Shown here piece by piece: positions 1-8,354 of a stretch of DNA of 64,000 nucleotides. The stretch is from NCBI RefSeq assembly GCF_031454155.1, contig NZ_JAVDQG010000002.1, positions 62,001 through 126,000 on the forward strand. The letters are read 5' to 3'. The notes under the pieces were generated by a model. It had not been told where the DNA came from. It saw only the letters and a program-made list of their open reading frames with translations, and made no database searches. This DNA is from Desmospora profundinema. Its GTDB lineage: Bacteria > Bacillota > Bacilli > Thermoactinomycetales > DSM-45169. The stretch's first letter is position 1, and the number at the start of each line of letters is the position of its first letter. Both the position numbers and the translations under genes were made by a program.

Positions 1-452
1 GATGACAGAAACGGCACGGCGATCACAACGCCGGTCAAACCCATGGTAGCTGCAGAGCGTATCCAATATTGACCAATCTTGGTGATCCGTCGGATCTCCA
101 TAGAAAGTACGGGGACGACACCCCCGGCGCCCACTGCCTGGATCACCCGACCGGCGATCAACGCCAACCAGGTGTTTGCGCTGCCTGCGACAAAAGAGCC
201 TGAAGCAAAAAGAAAGAGGGAGAGGAACAACCACTCCCTTTTTCCTGCTTTGGAAGCCGCCAATTCCATTAAGGGCAACGCCAGGACAAACACAGCCAGA
301 TGCAAAGCGATCACCCAAATCACTCCGCGCACGGGAAATCCCAGATCTGCAGCGATCACTGTCAGAGAGGGAGCAATCAGGCCAATATCTAGCGCGCTGA
401 TCCAGATCGCGATTACAAACGTGTCCAATGACAAGCTCTTGCGAAAAGGCAT
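1..452 (-). CDS. MFS transporter, N-terminal part (cut by window edge)
   Basis: Only the first ~150 residues are inside the window; the rest lies beyond base 1. The reading frame on the minus strand is hydrophobic with regularly spaced membrane helices, starting MPFRKSLSLDTFVIAIW. It carries the loop between helices 2 and 3 and a helix-4 GRVIQAVGAG stretch typical of the drug:H+ antiporter branch of the major facilitator superfamily. The start at 452 is preceded by GGGAGG at a good distance. An extended -10 (TGTTATAAT on the minus strand, 509-517) lies just upstream. Substrate cannot be told from this fragment; multidrug or sugar export are both possible. Confidence 0.8.
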   Translation of the reverse strand, partial: MPFRKSLSLDTFVIAIWISALDIGLIAPSLTVIAADLGFPVRGVIWVIALHLAVFVLALPLMELAASKAGKREWLFLSLFLFASGSFVAGSANTWLALIAGRVIQAVGAGGVVPVLSMEIRRITKIGQYWIRSAATMGLTGVVIAVPFLS

Positions 453-564
453 GGGTATCGCCTCCCATGTTGTACCCGTCCACTCATGGATGAAACCTCG
501 TATCGGATATTATAACACCACGATCGCAACCGATCACAATCCACCGGAAACAGACGAAAATCCT

Positions 565-1473
565 TCACTTCCCCTTCGTCCCCTCCACATCACGCACCCG
601 CTCAACCATTTCCCGGTTCAGCGCGAAGTCGATCCCGGCCTTATTCCCAGTCCGAACAATCGCTCCATTGATAAAGTCCACTTCCGTCTTTTTTCCGCTT
701 TCCACATCCTGCAACATGGAAGAACGGTTCAAAGCCGTTCGGCGACAAACCGCTTGCACTTGTTCCCAAAGGGTGTCAAAAGATAAACACACCTCTTGCA
801 ACCGGGCTGCTTCCACCGCCTCACGCAACAATCCCTTCGCCAGAGCGGGAAACTCTTTGCAGTGAAGCAGCTGGCCGTTTTTCACACCCCAGACCGCCGT
901 GAGGGGATTGATGACACAGTTGATGGCTAATTTGGTCCAGATGCGATCCCGGATATGAGGATCCGGAAAAACCCATCTATCCAGTCCGGGCAGCCGCTTC
1001 AACTCCGGTCCACCCGTCGGGGAAAGCAGGGATCCCACCCAGGTGGAACCCACTCCCGTATGCCGCACCCGGTTTTCACTCTCCCGCAATGCGCCTTCCG
1101 TGGTGACGGTGTTCCACCAATACCAGGTTCCTTCCGTGAACGGCCATTGGGGATGCCAGCCGTTTTGCCACAACCAGACTTCCGAATCCGGGCCGCAAGC
1201 CCGGTTTAGCTGTTCCCGCACTTGGTCCAACGCCGTCTGTTTCACCATGACCCACACCCAATCCGCTCGGGGCAAGCGGTCGTCGGGGGTGAAAACCGGT
1301 ACCGAACACCGATGCACATCCCCCCGGTCATCGGTTACTATCAGTCCTTCTTCACGGATGCGATCCCGTTGTCTCCCCGTACGGGTAATCAGTACCGGAT
1401 CCGCTCCCAAATTGTGCAAGCGTCGGGCCCACAATAAACCAAGGGCTCCGCTCCCCCAGATCATGATACGCAT
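565..1473 (-). CDS. panE: 2-dehydropantoate 2-reductase (ketopantoate reductase)
   Basis: Cytosolic NADPH-dependent enzyme that reduces ketopantoate to pantoate in pantothenate/CoA synthesis. The N-terminus has the Rossmann motif GSGALGLLWA of the PanE/ApbA family. A KLAINCVINPLTA block in the C-terminal half matches the conserved substrate-binding Lys/Asn region, and E/N residues follow near the C-terminus. Several in-frame ATGs exist; the one at 1473 is best placed behind GGAGGGG, giving about 302 residues, normal for the family. In B. subtilis panE (ylbQ) sits beside ylbP and ylbO; here the same genes are found but with a leucine-degradation operon between them. An intrinsic terminator precedes it, so it probably has its own promoter. 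Confidence 0.88.
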   Translation of the reverse strand: MRIMIWGSGALGLLWARRLHNLGADPVLITRTGRQRDRIREEGLIVTDDRGDVHRCSVPVFTPDDRLPRADWVWVMVKQTALDQVREQLNRACGPDSEVWLWQNGWHPQWPFTEGTWYWWNTVTTEGALRESENRVRHTGVGSTWVGSLLSPTGGPELKRLPGLDRWVFPDPHIRDRIWTKLAINCVINPLTAVWGVKNGQLLHCKEFPALAKGLLREAVEAARLQEVCLSFDTLWEQVQAVCRRTALNRSSMLQDVESGKKTEVDFINGAIVRTGNKAGIDFALNREMVERVRDVEGTKGK

Positions 1474-1500
1474 CCGCATCCCCTCCAACCCCATCATATC

Positions 1501-1528
1501 AAAAAATCCCCCTGCATCAGGGGGATTT
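1501..1528 (-). terminator. Intrinsic terminator of the leucine-degradation operon
   Basis: Eleven-base-pair perfect stem (arms 1504-1514 and 1518-1528) with a 3-base loop; the minus strand then runs into six T. It lies just beyond the stop of the carboxyltransferase gene and before panE. Confidence 0.85.
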
Positions 1529-1535
1529 ACCCATA

Positions 1536-3068
1536 TCAAACCGGGTACACCGGGTGACGGCGGCGACTGAAGGAAACCGTTTTGCTCTCATAAGCGGCAA
1601 ACCGCCCGATCAACTCCCGGCGCAAGTCGTCAGGAGCGACAATCCCGTCCACAATCAGTTCCGATGCCAGCCGGTAAATATCGATGTCGCGCTGATACTC
1701 TTCCCTCTTTTGCTGGACAAACCGAACTTTTTCCGCTCCTTCCAGCTGGGCGATCTTGTTGCTGTAAACCGCATTGACCGCCGCTTCCGGCCCCATCACC
1801 GCAATCTGGGCGGTCGGCAGTGCCAGGCAGCAATCCGGATCAAAGGAAGGTCCCGCCATCGCGTACAACCCCGCGCCATATGCTTTGCGAACCACAACCG
1901 AAACTTTGGGCACCGTCGCCTCAGACATAGCGGCGATCATCTTGGCCCCGTGGCGGATCATCCCCGCTCGTTCCGTTTGCGTTCCGATCATGAAGCCGGG
2001 GACATCGGCCAGAAAGAGGAGCGGGATTTGAAAGGCGTCGCACAATGTGATAAAACGGGCTGCTTTGTCGGCGGAATCGACAAACAATACGCCGCCCTTC
2101 ACCTTGGACTGGTTGGCGATCACACCGACCACACGCCCGTCCAAACGGGCAAATCCGGTAATCAGTTCCCGGGCGAATAACTGCTTCATCTCAAAGAAGG
2201 ATCCCTCGTCCACCAGGGACCGGATCAGATCCATCATATCAAAAGGCTGGTTCTGATTTTCAGGCACGATTTGGGAGAGGGGTTTTGCATCCATTGGCGG
2301 GTTCATGGCTTCCGCCAGCGGCGGCTTGTCTGAAAACCGCGGGGGAAAATAGGATAAGTAGCGACGAGCCGAGACAATGGCCTCTTCTTCGTCGGCGGCG
2401 AGAACATCGCCGCACCCGCTCACACTGCAATGCATGCGTGCGCCCCCCATCTCTTCCAGAGACACTTTTTCCCCGATCACCATCTCCGCCATGCGGGGAG
2501 AGCCTAGATACATGCTGGCGTTTTTGTCGACCATGATCACCACGTCGCAAAAAGCGGGGATATAGGCCCCGCCCGCCGCGGAAGGTCCAAACAACACACA
2601 TACCTGAGGGATCATCCCCGACAACTTTACCTGATTGTGAAAGATCCGACCCGCTCCCCGGCGTCCGGGAAACATCTCTACCTGATCCGTGATGCGGGCT
2701 CCTGCGGAATCCACCAAATAGATGAGGGGTACCTGCAACCGTTCCGCCGTTTCCTGGATCCGGATAATCTTCTCTACCGTCCGTGCACCCCAGGAGCCTG
2801 CTTTCACCGTGGAATCATTGGCCATCACACATACGGTTTGTCCGTTTACCTTTCCGATCGTGGTTACCACACCATCTGCAGGCAGGGACTCGTCTTGACT
2901 GTTGGCAAATAACCCGTCTTCCAGTTGGAAATCGTCGTCAAAAAAAAGCTCCAGGCGCCGCCGGACAAACAACTTATTTTGTTCGGCCAGCTTTTCGTGA
3001 TATTTGGGCGCTCCTCCTTTTTTGATCGCTTCTGTACGTTCATGCAACTGTTGAACAAATTTCTCCAT
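1536..3068 (-). CDS. yngE: Acyl-CoA carboxylase carboxyltransferase subunit (methylcrotonyl-CoA type)
   Basis: 510-residue biotin-dependent carboxyltransferase of the PCC-beta/MCC-beta family. It moves the carboxyl group from biotin to the acyl-CoA. The two crotonase-fold halves are visible: a GGAYIPAFCD acyl-binding block near residue 165 and GAKMIAAMSEATVPK with YGAGLYAMAGP near residues 375-410. Its neighbours (biotin carboxylase, biotin carrier, HMG-CoA lyase, enoyl-CoA hydratase) match the yngE-HA set of B. subtilis and point to 3-methylcrotonyl-CoA in leucine breakdown rather than propionyl-CoA. AGGAGGG precedes the ATG; it is last in a five-gene operon closed by the terminator at 1501-1528. 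Confidence 0.93.
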   Translation of the reverse strand: MEKFVQQLHERTEAIKKGGAPKYHEKLAEQNKLFVRRRLELFFDDDFQLEDGLFANSQDESLPADGVVTTIGKVNGQTVCVMANDSTVKAGSWGARTVEKIIRIQETAERLQVPLIYLVDSAGARITDQVEMFPGRRGAGRIFHNQVKLSGMIPQVCVLFGPSAAGGAYIPAFCDVVIMVDKNASMYLGSPRMAEMVIGEKVSLEEMGGARMHCSVSGCGDVLAADEEEAIVSARRYLSYFPPRFSDKPPLAEAMNPPMDAKPLSQIVPENQNQPFDMMDLIRSLVDEGSFFEMKQLFARELITGFARLDGRVVGVIANQSKVKGGVLFVDSADKAARFITLCDAFQIPLLFLADVPGFMIGTQTERAGMIRHGAKMIAAMSEATVPKVSVVVRKAYGAGLYAMAGPSFDPDCCLALPTAQIAVMGPEAAVNAVYSNKIAQLEGAEKVRFVQQKREEYQRDIDIYRLASELIVDGIVAPDDLRRELIGRFAAYESKTVSFSRRRHPVYPV

Positions 3069-3086
3069 GGTTTCCCTCCTCCTCTA

Positions 3087-3863
3087 CTATTCGCCGAGAT
3101 AAATCGGCTTTCGTTTCTCTTTGAAGGCGTTTAGCCCTTCCAGACGATCTTTCGTTGGGATCAACGCCTCATATGCTTTTGTTTCCAGGGCGAGCCCCGT
3201 GTCCAAATCCGCTTCCATCCCGTAATCAATGGCAAACTTCGCTTGCGACAAAGCAAGGGGGGCATTTTGATTGATCCTCTCGGCCAGTTCCATCGCCGCT
3301 TCCATCACTGTGTCCGCCTCCACCACCTGATTGAGGAGCCCCATCTCCAGGGCGTCCCGGGCAGTGATGCGCCGAGCGGTAAAAATCAACTCCTTCGCCT
3401 TGGATGGACCCGCCAAACGGGCTAAACGCTGTGTCCCGCCTGCACCGGGAATGATCCCAAGGGACGTTTCCGTCAAGCCGAACACCGCGTGTTCGTCGGC
3501 CACCCGCAGATCACAGGCCAGAGCCAGCTCCATCCCCCCTCCCAACGCAACGCCGTTAACCGCCGCAATCACCGGTTTCGGCAAGCGTGCCACCGCCTGA
3601 AAGGTTTCCCGGATAGTAAGGATATAACGCCGGACTTGCTCTTCATTCATCCCCCGACGCTCCTTCAGGTCCGCCCCCGAACAAAACGCTTTTTCCCCAG
3701 AACCGGTAATCACCACCACCCGAGTGGCTTTGGAATGGACCAACTCCTGGACAATCCGTTTCAGCTCCTCCAATGCGGACAGATTGAGAGCATTGTATAC
3801 CTCCGGGCGATTCAGGGTAATGATGGAGATCCCTTCTTTTCGCTCCCATTCCACTTCATTCAT
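3087..3863 (-). CDS. yngF: Enoyl-CoA hydratase, probable methylglutaconyl-CoA hydratase
   Basis: 258 residues, typical crotonase length. The oxyanion-hole and catalytic regions are intact: GSGEKAFCSGADL, then ALGGGMELALACD with the first catalytic Glu, then LTETSLGIIPGAGG with the second. In the leucine pathway this step hydrates 3-methylglutaconyl-CoA to HMG-CoA, and the next gene upstream encodes the lyase that splits HMG-CoA. Its ATG overlaps the end of that lyase gene by 8 bases, suggesting translational coupling. Substrate is inferred from context. Confidence 0.9.
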   Translation of the reverse strand: MNEVEWERKEGISIITLNRPEVYNALNLSALEELKRIVQELVHSKATRVVVITGSGEKAFCSGADLKERRGMNEEQVRRYILTIRETFQAVARLPKPVIAAVNGVALGGGMELALACDLRVADEHAVFGLTETSLGIIPGAGGTQRLARLAGPSKAKELIFTARRITARDALEMGLLNQVVEADTVMEAAMELAERINQNAPLALSQAKFAIDYGMEADLDTGLALETKAYEALIPTKDRLEGLNAFKEKRKPIYLGE

Positions 3864-4776
3864 GGGGGTTTCCCTCCTTCAATCGACGGGTTGCCGTCCA
3901 GCTGGCCAACACTTTTGATGGAAGCGTCTTCCCCATACGCCGCCCTACCTTTTCACTCACCCGGCATAAGGCATCCAGGTCGACTCCCGTCTCCACACCC
4001 ATGCCCTCCAGCATATAGATCAGATCTTCCGTGGCCACATTGCCTGACGCTCCCGGTGCATAGGGGCACCCGCCCAGCCCGCCAAAGGCGCTGTCCAATG
4101 TGGTCACCCCCATTTCCAATGCCACATAAGCATTGACGAGAGCGGTCCCCCTCGTGTCGTGAAAGTGTCCGGCCAAACACCCGGCGGGAATTTCCTTTGT
4201 AAGTGCTTTCAAGAACTCGCGCACCTGAACCGGCGTCGCCACCCCGATCGTATCTCCCAATGAAATCTCATATACGCCCATGTCCAGCAATTCTCCGCAG
4301 ATCGACGCGGTCCGGGGCAAGGGCACCTCCCCTTCATAGGGGCAGCCGAAAACGGTGGACACATAACCCCGTACACGTTTGCCTCTGGTTGTCGCCTCTT
4401 CTACCACTTCCCTCAGCACAGGCAAGGTATCCGCCACACTCTTGTTCACATTTTTACGGTTGTGAGTCTCGCTGGCGGATAAAAAAACGGCAAATTCATC
4501 CACCGGGGTAGCAAGCGCCCGTTCCAATCCCTTTCGGTTGGGTATCAACGCCCGGGTGGTCACTCCCTCAACCGGAGACAGAGAGCATGCCAGCTCCGCG
4601 GCATCCGCCAATGGGGGAATCCAGCGCGGATGGACGAAAGAAGTGATTTCCAGCTCTTTTACTCCTGCCGCCATCAAGTCTTCTGCGATTTCACGCTTGA
4701 CATCCACCGGCAGGATCGTCTCTTCATTTTGAAGTCCATCACGAAGCCCCACTTCCACAATCGTTACCCGATCCAT
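3856..4776 (-). CDS. yngG: Hydroxymethylglutaryl-CoA lyase
   Basis: Cleaves HMG-CoA to acetyl-CoA and acetoacetate, the final step of leucine catabolism. The TIM-barrel motifs are clear: VGLRDGLQNE at the N-terminus (metal-binding Asp), GHFHDTRGTA (metal-binding His pair), and GGLGGCPYAPGASGN containing the active-site cysteine of HMG-CoA lyases. About 306 residues, as expected. The start at 4776 follows GGGAGGAGGG; the longer open frame has no better ribosome site. It lies between the biotin carrier (upstream) and the hydratase (overlapping by 8 bases). Confidence 0.93.
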   Translation of the reverse strand: MDRVTIVEVGLRDGLQNEETILPVDVKREIAEDLMAAGVKELEITSFVHPRWIPPLADAAELACSLSPVEGVTTRALIPNRKGLERALATPVDEFAVFLSASETHNRKNVNKSVADTLPVLREVVEEATTRGKRVRGYVSTVFGCPYEGEVPLPRTASICGELLDMGVYEISLGDTIGVATPVQVREFLKALTKEIPAGCLAGHFHDTRGTALVNAYVALEMGVTTLDSAFGGLGGCPYAPGASGNVATEDLIYMLEGMGVETGVDLDALCRVSEKVGRRMGKTLPSKVLASWTATRRLKEGNPHE

Positions 4777-4808
4777 CCGATTCCCTCCTCCCGTCAGGCT
4801 GGAAGCGA

Positions 4809-5024
4809 TCACTCATCCAGTTCCACCAATGGCTGGCCATCGTTGACGAAATCACCCACCGCCACTTTCACCGCTTGAACAGTACCGCTTTTTTCCGCCT
4901 GTACGGGGACTTCCATCTTCATCGATTCCAATACGACCACATCCTGCCCGGCCTCCACTCGGTCTCCCACTTGCACCAACACCTGCAGGACCGTTCCGGC
5001 CATTGTTGCTTGTACGTTTTCCAT
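4809..5024 (-). CDS. yngHB: Biotin carboxyl carrier protein (biotin/lipoyl attachment domain)
   Basis: Stand-alone 71-residue biotinyl domain. VVLESMKMEVPV holds the biotinylated lysine in a variant of the usual EAMKM motif, flanked by the repeated GTV...VGD turns of the flattened beta-barrel. It carries carboxybiotin between the biotin carboxylase encoded upstream and the carboxyltransferase encoded at 1536-3068. Separate small carrier genes of this kind are typical of the Bacillus yng operon. It ends 32 bases before the lyase start. Confidence 0.92.
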   Translation of the reverse strand: MENVQATMAGTVLQVLVQVGDRVEAGQDVVVLESMKMEVPVQAEKSGTVQAVKVAVGDFVNDGQPLVELDE

Positions 5025-5130
5025 ATTCCGTCACCTACCCTAAAAATAACTCGCATCGCGATATCTTCCGCTCAGGTTTTTTGATTTCTCATTTTTCTGC
5101 TGGTGCCACCATGGCAGCAGCGGGATCCTA

Positions 5131-6474
5131 TCAACGCTGTTTTTGTTGCGTCAACAGTGTAGTATCATAACGACCTGCCTGAAAGTCCGGGTGCTTCAGC
5201 AGGCGGAGCAACAGCGGGACATTGTGTTTGATCCCTTCAATCCGGATACGGCTTAGCGCTTCCCCGGACCGGCTCAGCACTTCCTCACGGGTGGAACCGG
5301 CCACGATGCACTTGGCGATCATCGGATCATAAAAAGGGGCCACCGAATTGCCGGGTTCCACTCCTGCATCCACTCGAACCCCGTTCCCATCCGGCCATTT
5401 CAGGTGGGTAATCGTTCCCGGCGACGGCAAAAAGCGCTCGGGATCTTCCGCATAGATCCGATATTCCACCGCATGCCCGTGAAACCGGACTTTTTCCTGT
5501 GTCAACGGGAGTGGCTTTCCTTCCGCCACATCCAGTTGCAGATCAACCAGGTCCAGCCCGGTCACCATCTCCGTTACCGGATGTTCGACTTGAAGGCGGG
5601 TGTTCATCTCCAAAAAATAAAATTGTTCTTCGGAATCCACCAGAAACTCCACCGTACCGGCTCCGGTGTAAGCAACTGCTTCAGCGGCACGGACGGCAGC
5701 AGCGCACAACCGGTCACGGGTTTCCGGGCGAATGGAGGGAGACGGACTTTCTTCCACCACTTTCTGGTTACGCCGCTGGATTGAGCACTCCCGTTCCCCC
5801 AGATGAATGACCCGACCGTTTCCGTCCGCCAACACTTGCACTTCCACATGGCGGGGAGTATCGATCCACTTCTCCAGGAACAGCGTCGGATCACCGAAAT
5901 AGGCTTGGGCACGGTTGGAAGCCGAGTCGAATACGCCGGCCAACTCCTCCTCTGTATTTAATCGGTGCATGCCGATTCCTCCACCGCCGGCACTGGCCTT
6001 CAGCATGACCGGATAACCGATGGCGCGAGCGGCCTGTTTCGCTTCATCCAGGGAATCCACCCCGCCGGGAGTCCCGGGCACCACCGGTACTCCTGCCCCT
6101 TCCATCAAGCGGCGGGCCGTCACTTTGTCCCCCATCTGGGCGATCACTTCCGGGGAGGGGCCGACAAACAGCAGGCCCGCATCCGCTACACGCCGGGCAA
6201 ATGTCGCATTTTCCGAAAGCAGCCCGTAACCGGGATGGATCGCATCAGCCCCTGAACGTTTCGCCGCTTCTATGATCGCATCGATGTTCAGGTAACTCTG
6301 GGCCACCGGCGGCGGTCCGATGAGATGGGCCTCATCCGCTTCCCGGACAAAGGGGAGTTCCCGATCCGCTTCGGAATGAACCGCAATCACCCGGATGCCG
6401 CGCTGTCGTGCCGTACGGGCGATTCGGCGTGCGATCTCTCCACGGTTGGCGATTAACAATGTTTGAATTCCCAT
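5131..6474 (-). CDS. yngHA: Biotin carboxylase subunit of acyl-CoA carboxylase
   Basis: ATP-dependent carboxylation of biotin with bicarbonate. The AccC fold is clear: LLIANRGEIARRI at the N-terminus, the ATP-grasp glycine loop KASAGGGGIGMH, then GERECSIQRRNQKVVEE and FLEMNTRLQVEHPVTE. At about 447 residues it lacks fused carrier domains, in agreement with the separate carrier gene downstream. The ATG at 6474, behind GAGGTGG, fits the family N-terminus better than the longer frame. It is first in the operon. The acyl-CoA dehydrogenase and ligase genes found with this set in B. subtilis are not next to it. Confidence 0.92.
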   Translation of the reverse strand: MGIQTLLIANRGEIARRIARTARQRGIRVIAVHSEADRELPFVREADEAHLIGPPPVAQSYLNIDAIIEAAKRSGADAIHPGYGLLSENATFARRVADAGLLFVGPSPEVIAQMGDKVTARRLMEGAGVPVVPGTPGGVDSLDEAKQAARAIGYPVMLKASAGGGGIGMHRLNTEEELAGVFDSASNRAQAYFGDPTLFLEKWIDTPRHVEVQVLADGNGRVIHLGERECSIQRRNQKVVEESPSPSIRPETRDRLCAAAVRAAEAVAYTGAGTVEFLVDSEEQFYFLEMNTRLQVEHPVTEMVTGLDLVDLQLDVAEGKPLPLTQEKVRFHGHAVEYRIYAEDPERFLPSPGTITHLKWPDGNGVRVDAGVEPGNSVAPFYDPMIAKCIVAGSTREEVLSRSGEALSRIRIEGIKHNVPLLLRLLKHPDFQAGRYDTTLLTQQKQR

Positions 6475-6945
6475 CTGCCACCTCACGATCAATGAATTGC
6501 CTCCCATGCAGACTTGGTTTAATTCTGAACAATCTTGCGGAAAGTCCTAATTACCAGACAAGTCCCGGTAAGGAACCATCCGACAGGCATAAAAAGGGAT
6601 CTTGGACACGACCCTGGAAGGCGGGAGTCTTAAGATCCATAAAAACCATTCGACAAAATTTGCTCAAACTCCTGCAAAGCGAGACCCGGGAACGAAGTGA
6701 CCGAGGCGAGACTTGTGCTTTGAGAACCTGTCTATTTTTCCGCAAGAGCAAGAGAGGGGCGGTATGGCTGGCTGAGAGCCTTTGCGCTTTTTGCAACGAA
6801 ACGAAGACAGCCATACCGCCCCGGGGTCTCACCTACAGATGGTTCAACAACCCTTTATTAAAACAAGTCCGGGACCGAATGTGACCAGGGAAACTCGTGC
6901 TTGAAAGTGCTTTCGAAACCACGTAGGCAGGAAAGAGGGGAATAC
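6475..6945. other. Non-coding block with long hairpin and diverged repeat
   Basis: No convincing gene. A perfect 15-bp inverted repeat (6756-6770 with 6808-6822) could form a long hairpin. Two partly similar segments, about 6684-6725 and 6866-6906, flank it; both contain CCGGGA, a GTGACC core and a TGTGCTT/CGTGCTT element. A -10-like TATAAT at 6948-6953 probably serves ylbP. Could be a structured RNA or a decayed repeat element. Confidence 0.45.
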
Positions 6946-7001
6946 GGTATAATCAGGATGACGAATAGGGTATCATTCTTTGTCGGGAAAGGAGTGGAAA
7001 A

Positions 7002-7475
7002 ATGGGCACTCCCAATGTTGAACGTTTAAAGATCAACTACAAGACATTGGAGGAATTTCAAAAGTTCCGCGAGTACGGCCTGCAGGAACTGTCCATGCTG
7101 GAAGACCTTCAGGCAAACATGATCGAAAATGACAGCAATTCCCCTTTTTACGGTATTTATGTGGATGGAAACTTGGTCGCCCGGATCAGCCTGTACCGTA
7201 TCGACGGAAAATATGACCGCTACTTTGATCCCCCACAGGATTATTATGAACTGTGGAAACTGGAGGTATTGCCCCAATTTCGGGAGCAAGATTTCGGAAC
7301 CGCCCTGGTAGAGCATGCCAAGAGCCTGGGCCTGCCGATTAAAACCAATGCCCGTTGTCGTTCCAACGATTTTTGGCTTAAGATGGGGTTCCAGCCGGTC
7401 CAATACGATCCCGTTCGGGATCGCGGAGAAAACCCCTTCGTCTGGACCCCTCCCGGAGTGAATCTGCAAGGTTAA
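7002..7475 (+). CDS. ylbP: GNAT-family N-acetyltransferase YlbP
   Basis: 157 residues matching the YlbP family from memory: NYKTLEEFQKFREYG near the start, QELSMLEDLQAN, then SPFYGIYVDG. The acetyl-CoA motif is LEVLPQFREQDFGTALVEHA, in which the usual glycine-rich turn reads REQDFGTAL. The substrate is unknown. The ATG follows GGAAAGGAG. Convergent with ylbO across a shared terminator. In B. subtilis ylbO, ylbP and panE are adjacent, so the location supports the name. Confidence 0.88.
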   Translation: MGTPNVERLKINYKTLEEFQKFREYGLQELSMLEDLQANMIENDSNSPFYGIYVDGNLVARISLYRIDGKYDRYFDPPQDYYELWKLEVLPQFREQDFGTALVEHAKSLGLPIKTNARCRSNDFWLKMGFQPVQYDPVRDRGENPFVWTPPGVNLQG

Positions 7476-7501
7476 GCCGTTACTCACTCTCAGGCCGTGA
7501 A

Positions 7502-7530
7502 AACCCCCATTCACCAGAATGGGGGTTTTT
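7502..7530. terminator. Bidirectional terminator between ylbP and ylbO
   Basis: Ten-base-pair stem (7502-7511 with 7518-7527) followed by T on the plus strand and, on the minus strand, by TTTTC. Serves two convergent genes. Confidence 0.85.
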
Positions 7531-7535
7531 GTTCA

Positions 7536-8156
7536 TCATTTATCCATTCGTTCCAAGTTGCCATTGGATTCCATTCGAAACTTGGCTTTTACCTCGTTTT
7601 CCTCATCTTCGTCCAACAAAGCCAATTTGCGGGCGCGATCCATGATCTGGATTAAAGCCTTGTAATCGTCGTTGACGACCCGGTAGTCGGTCTCTACATG
7701 GTTCAACTGACCCCGCATCTCTTCATTTTCTTTGGATAACCGCTGGATCTCCTCTTCTTGCTCTTCCATTTCCTTCTCCAAGTCCATCTGCCGTTTGCGC
7801 ATCTCGGCCACTTCCGCTTTATGCTGTCGCAGGAAACGTATAATGGCATCCAGGGAACTGAGTCGGTCCTGGCCCAGATTGAGATCCCCTTCGGCGGCAC
7901 GTCCGCGTACCTGGGCGTTTTTTTCCTTGTTTCGTTTCTGCCGCTGCGATTTAGCGATCTGGATCGCCGCTTCATATTTTTTCCGGACCAAGCTGTTCCA
8001 ACGAAAGCCACACGCAGCCGGAGTCCGCCCAAGCTTTTCTGCTACTTCCTCAAAAGCGTTCAGTTGCGTGCTTCCCTCCCGGATGTGACGAAGGGTGATT
8101 TCCGCCAACACCAGGTCATCGTCGGGGGTCCAGGCATCTTGTCTTTTTAACGACAT
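7536..8156 (-). CDS. ylbO: RsfA/YlbO-family transcriptional regulator
   Basis: About 206 residues. The N-terminal Myb/SANT-like DNA-binding domain reads [12 protein letters not shown]...[18 protein letters not shown] charged coiled coil (residues ~110-170, many E/K/Q repeats) and a short acidic tail follow. This is the RsfA/YlbO family; RsfA is a forespore regulator under sigma-F in B. subtilis, so a role in sporulation gene control is likely. The ATG at 8156 is 10 bases behind GGAGG and precedes the conserved domain; the longer frame adds unrelated residues. Confidence 0.85.
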   Translation of the reverse strand: MSLKRQDAWTPDDDLVLAEITLRHIREGSTQLNAFEEVAEKLGRTPAACGFRWNSLVRKKYEAAIQIAKSQRQKRNKEKNAQVRGRAAEGDLNLGQDRLSSLDAIIRFLRQHKAEVAEMRKRQMDLEKEMEEQEEEIQRLSKENEEMRGQLNHVETDYRVVNDDYKALIQIMDRARKLALLDEDEENEVKAKFRMESNGNLERMDK

Positions 8157-8354
8157 ACTGTCATAACCTCCAATCCGTATTGCACCGTGCCCTTGAAAGC
8201 AACTCGTTTGGTCTATCTGTATGCGATTGCTAGGCATCCTAGTATATGTAACTATTATTTTTTATGTCCGAATTCTCTCGTCCCTATACCTAAACCCCCC
8301 TGTCATAAAAAAAGACGACCCCTATGAGCCGCCGATGGTGAATCCGAATTCCTG

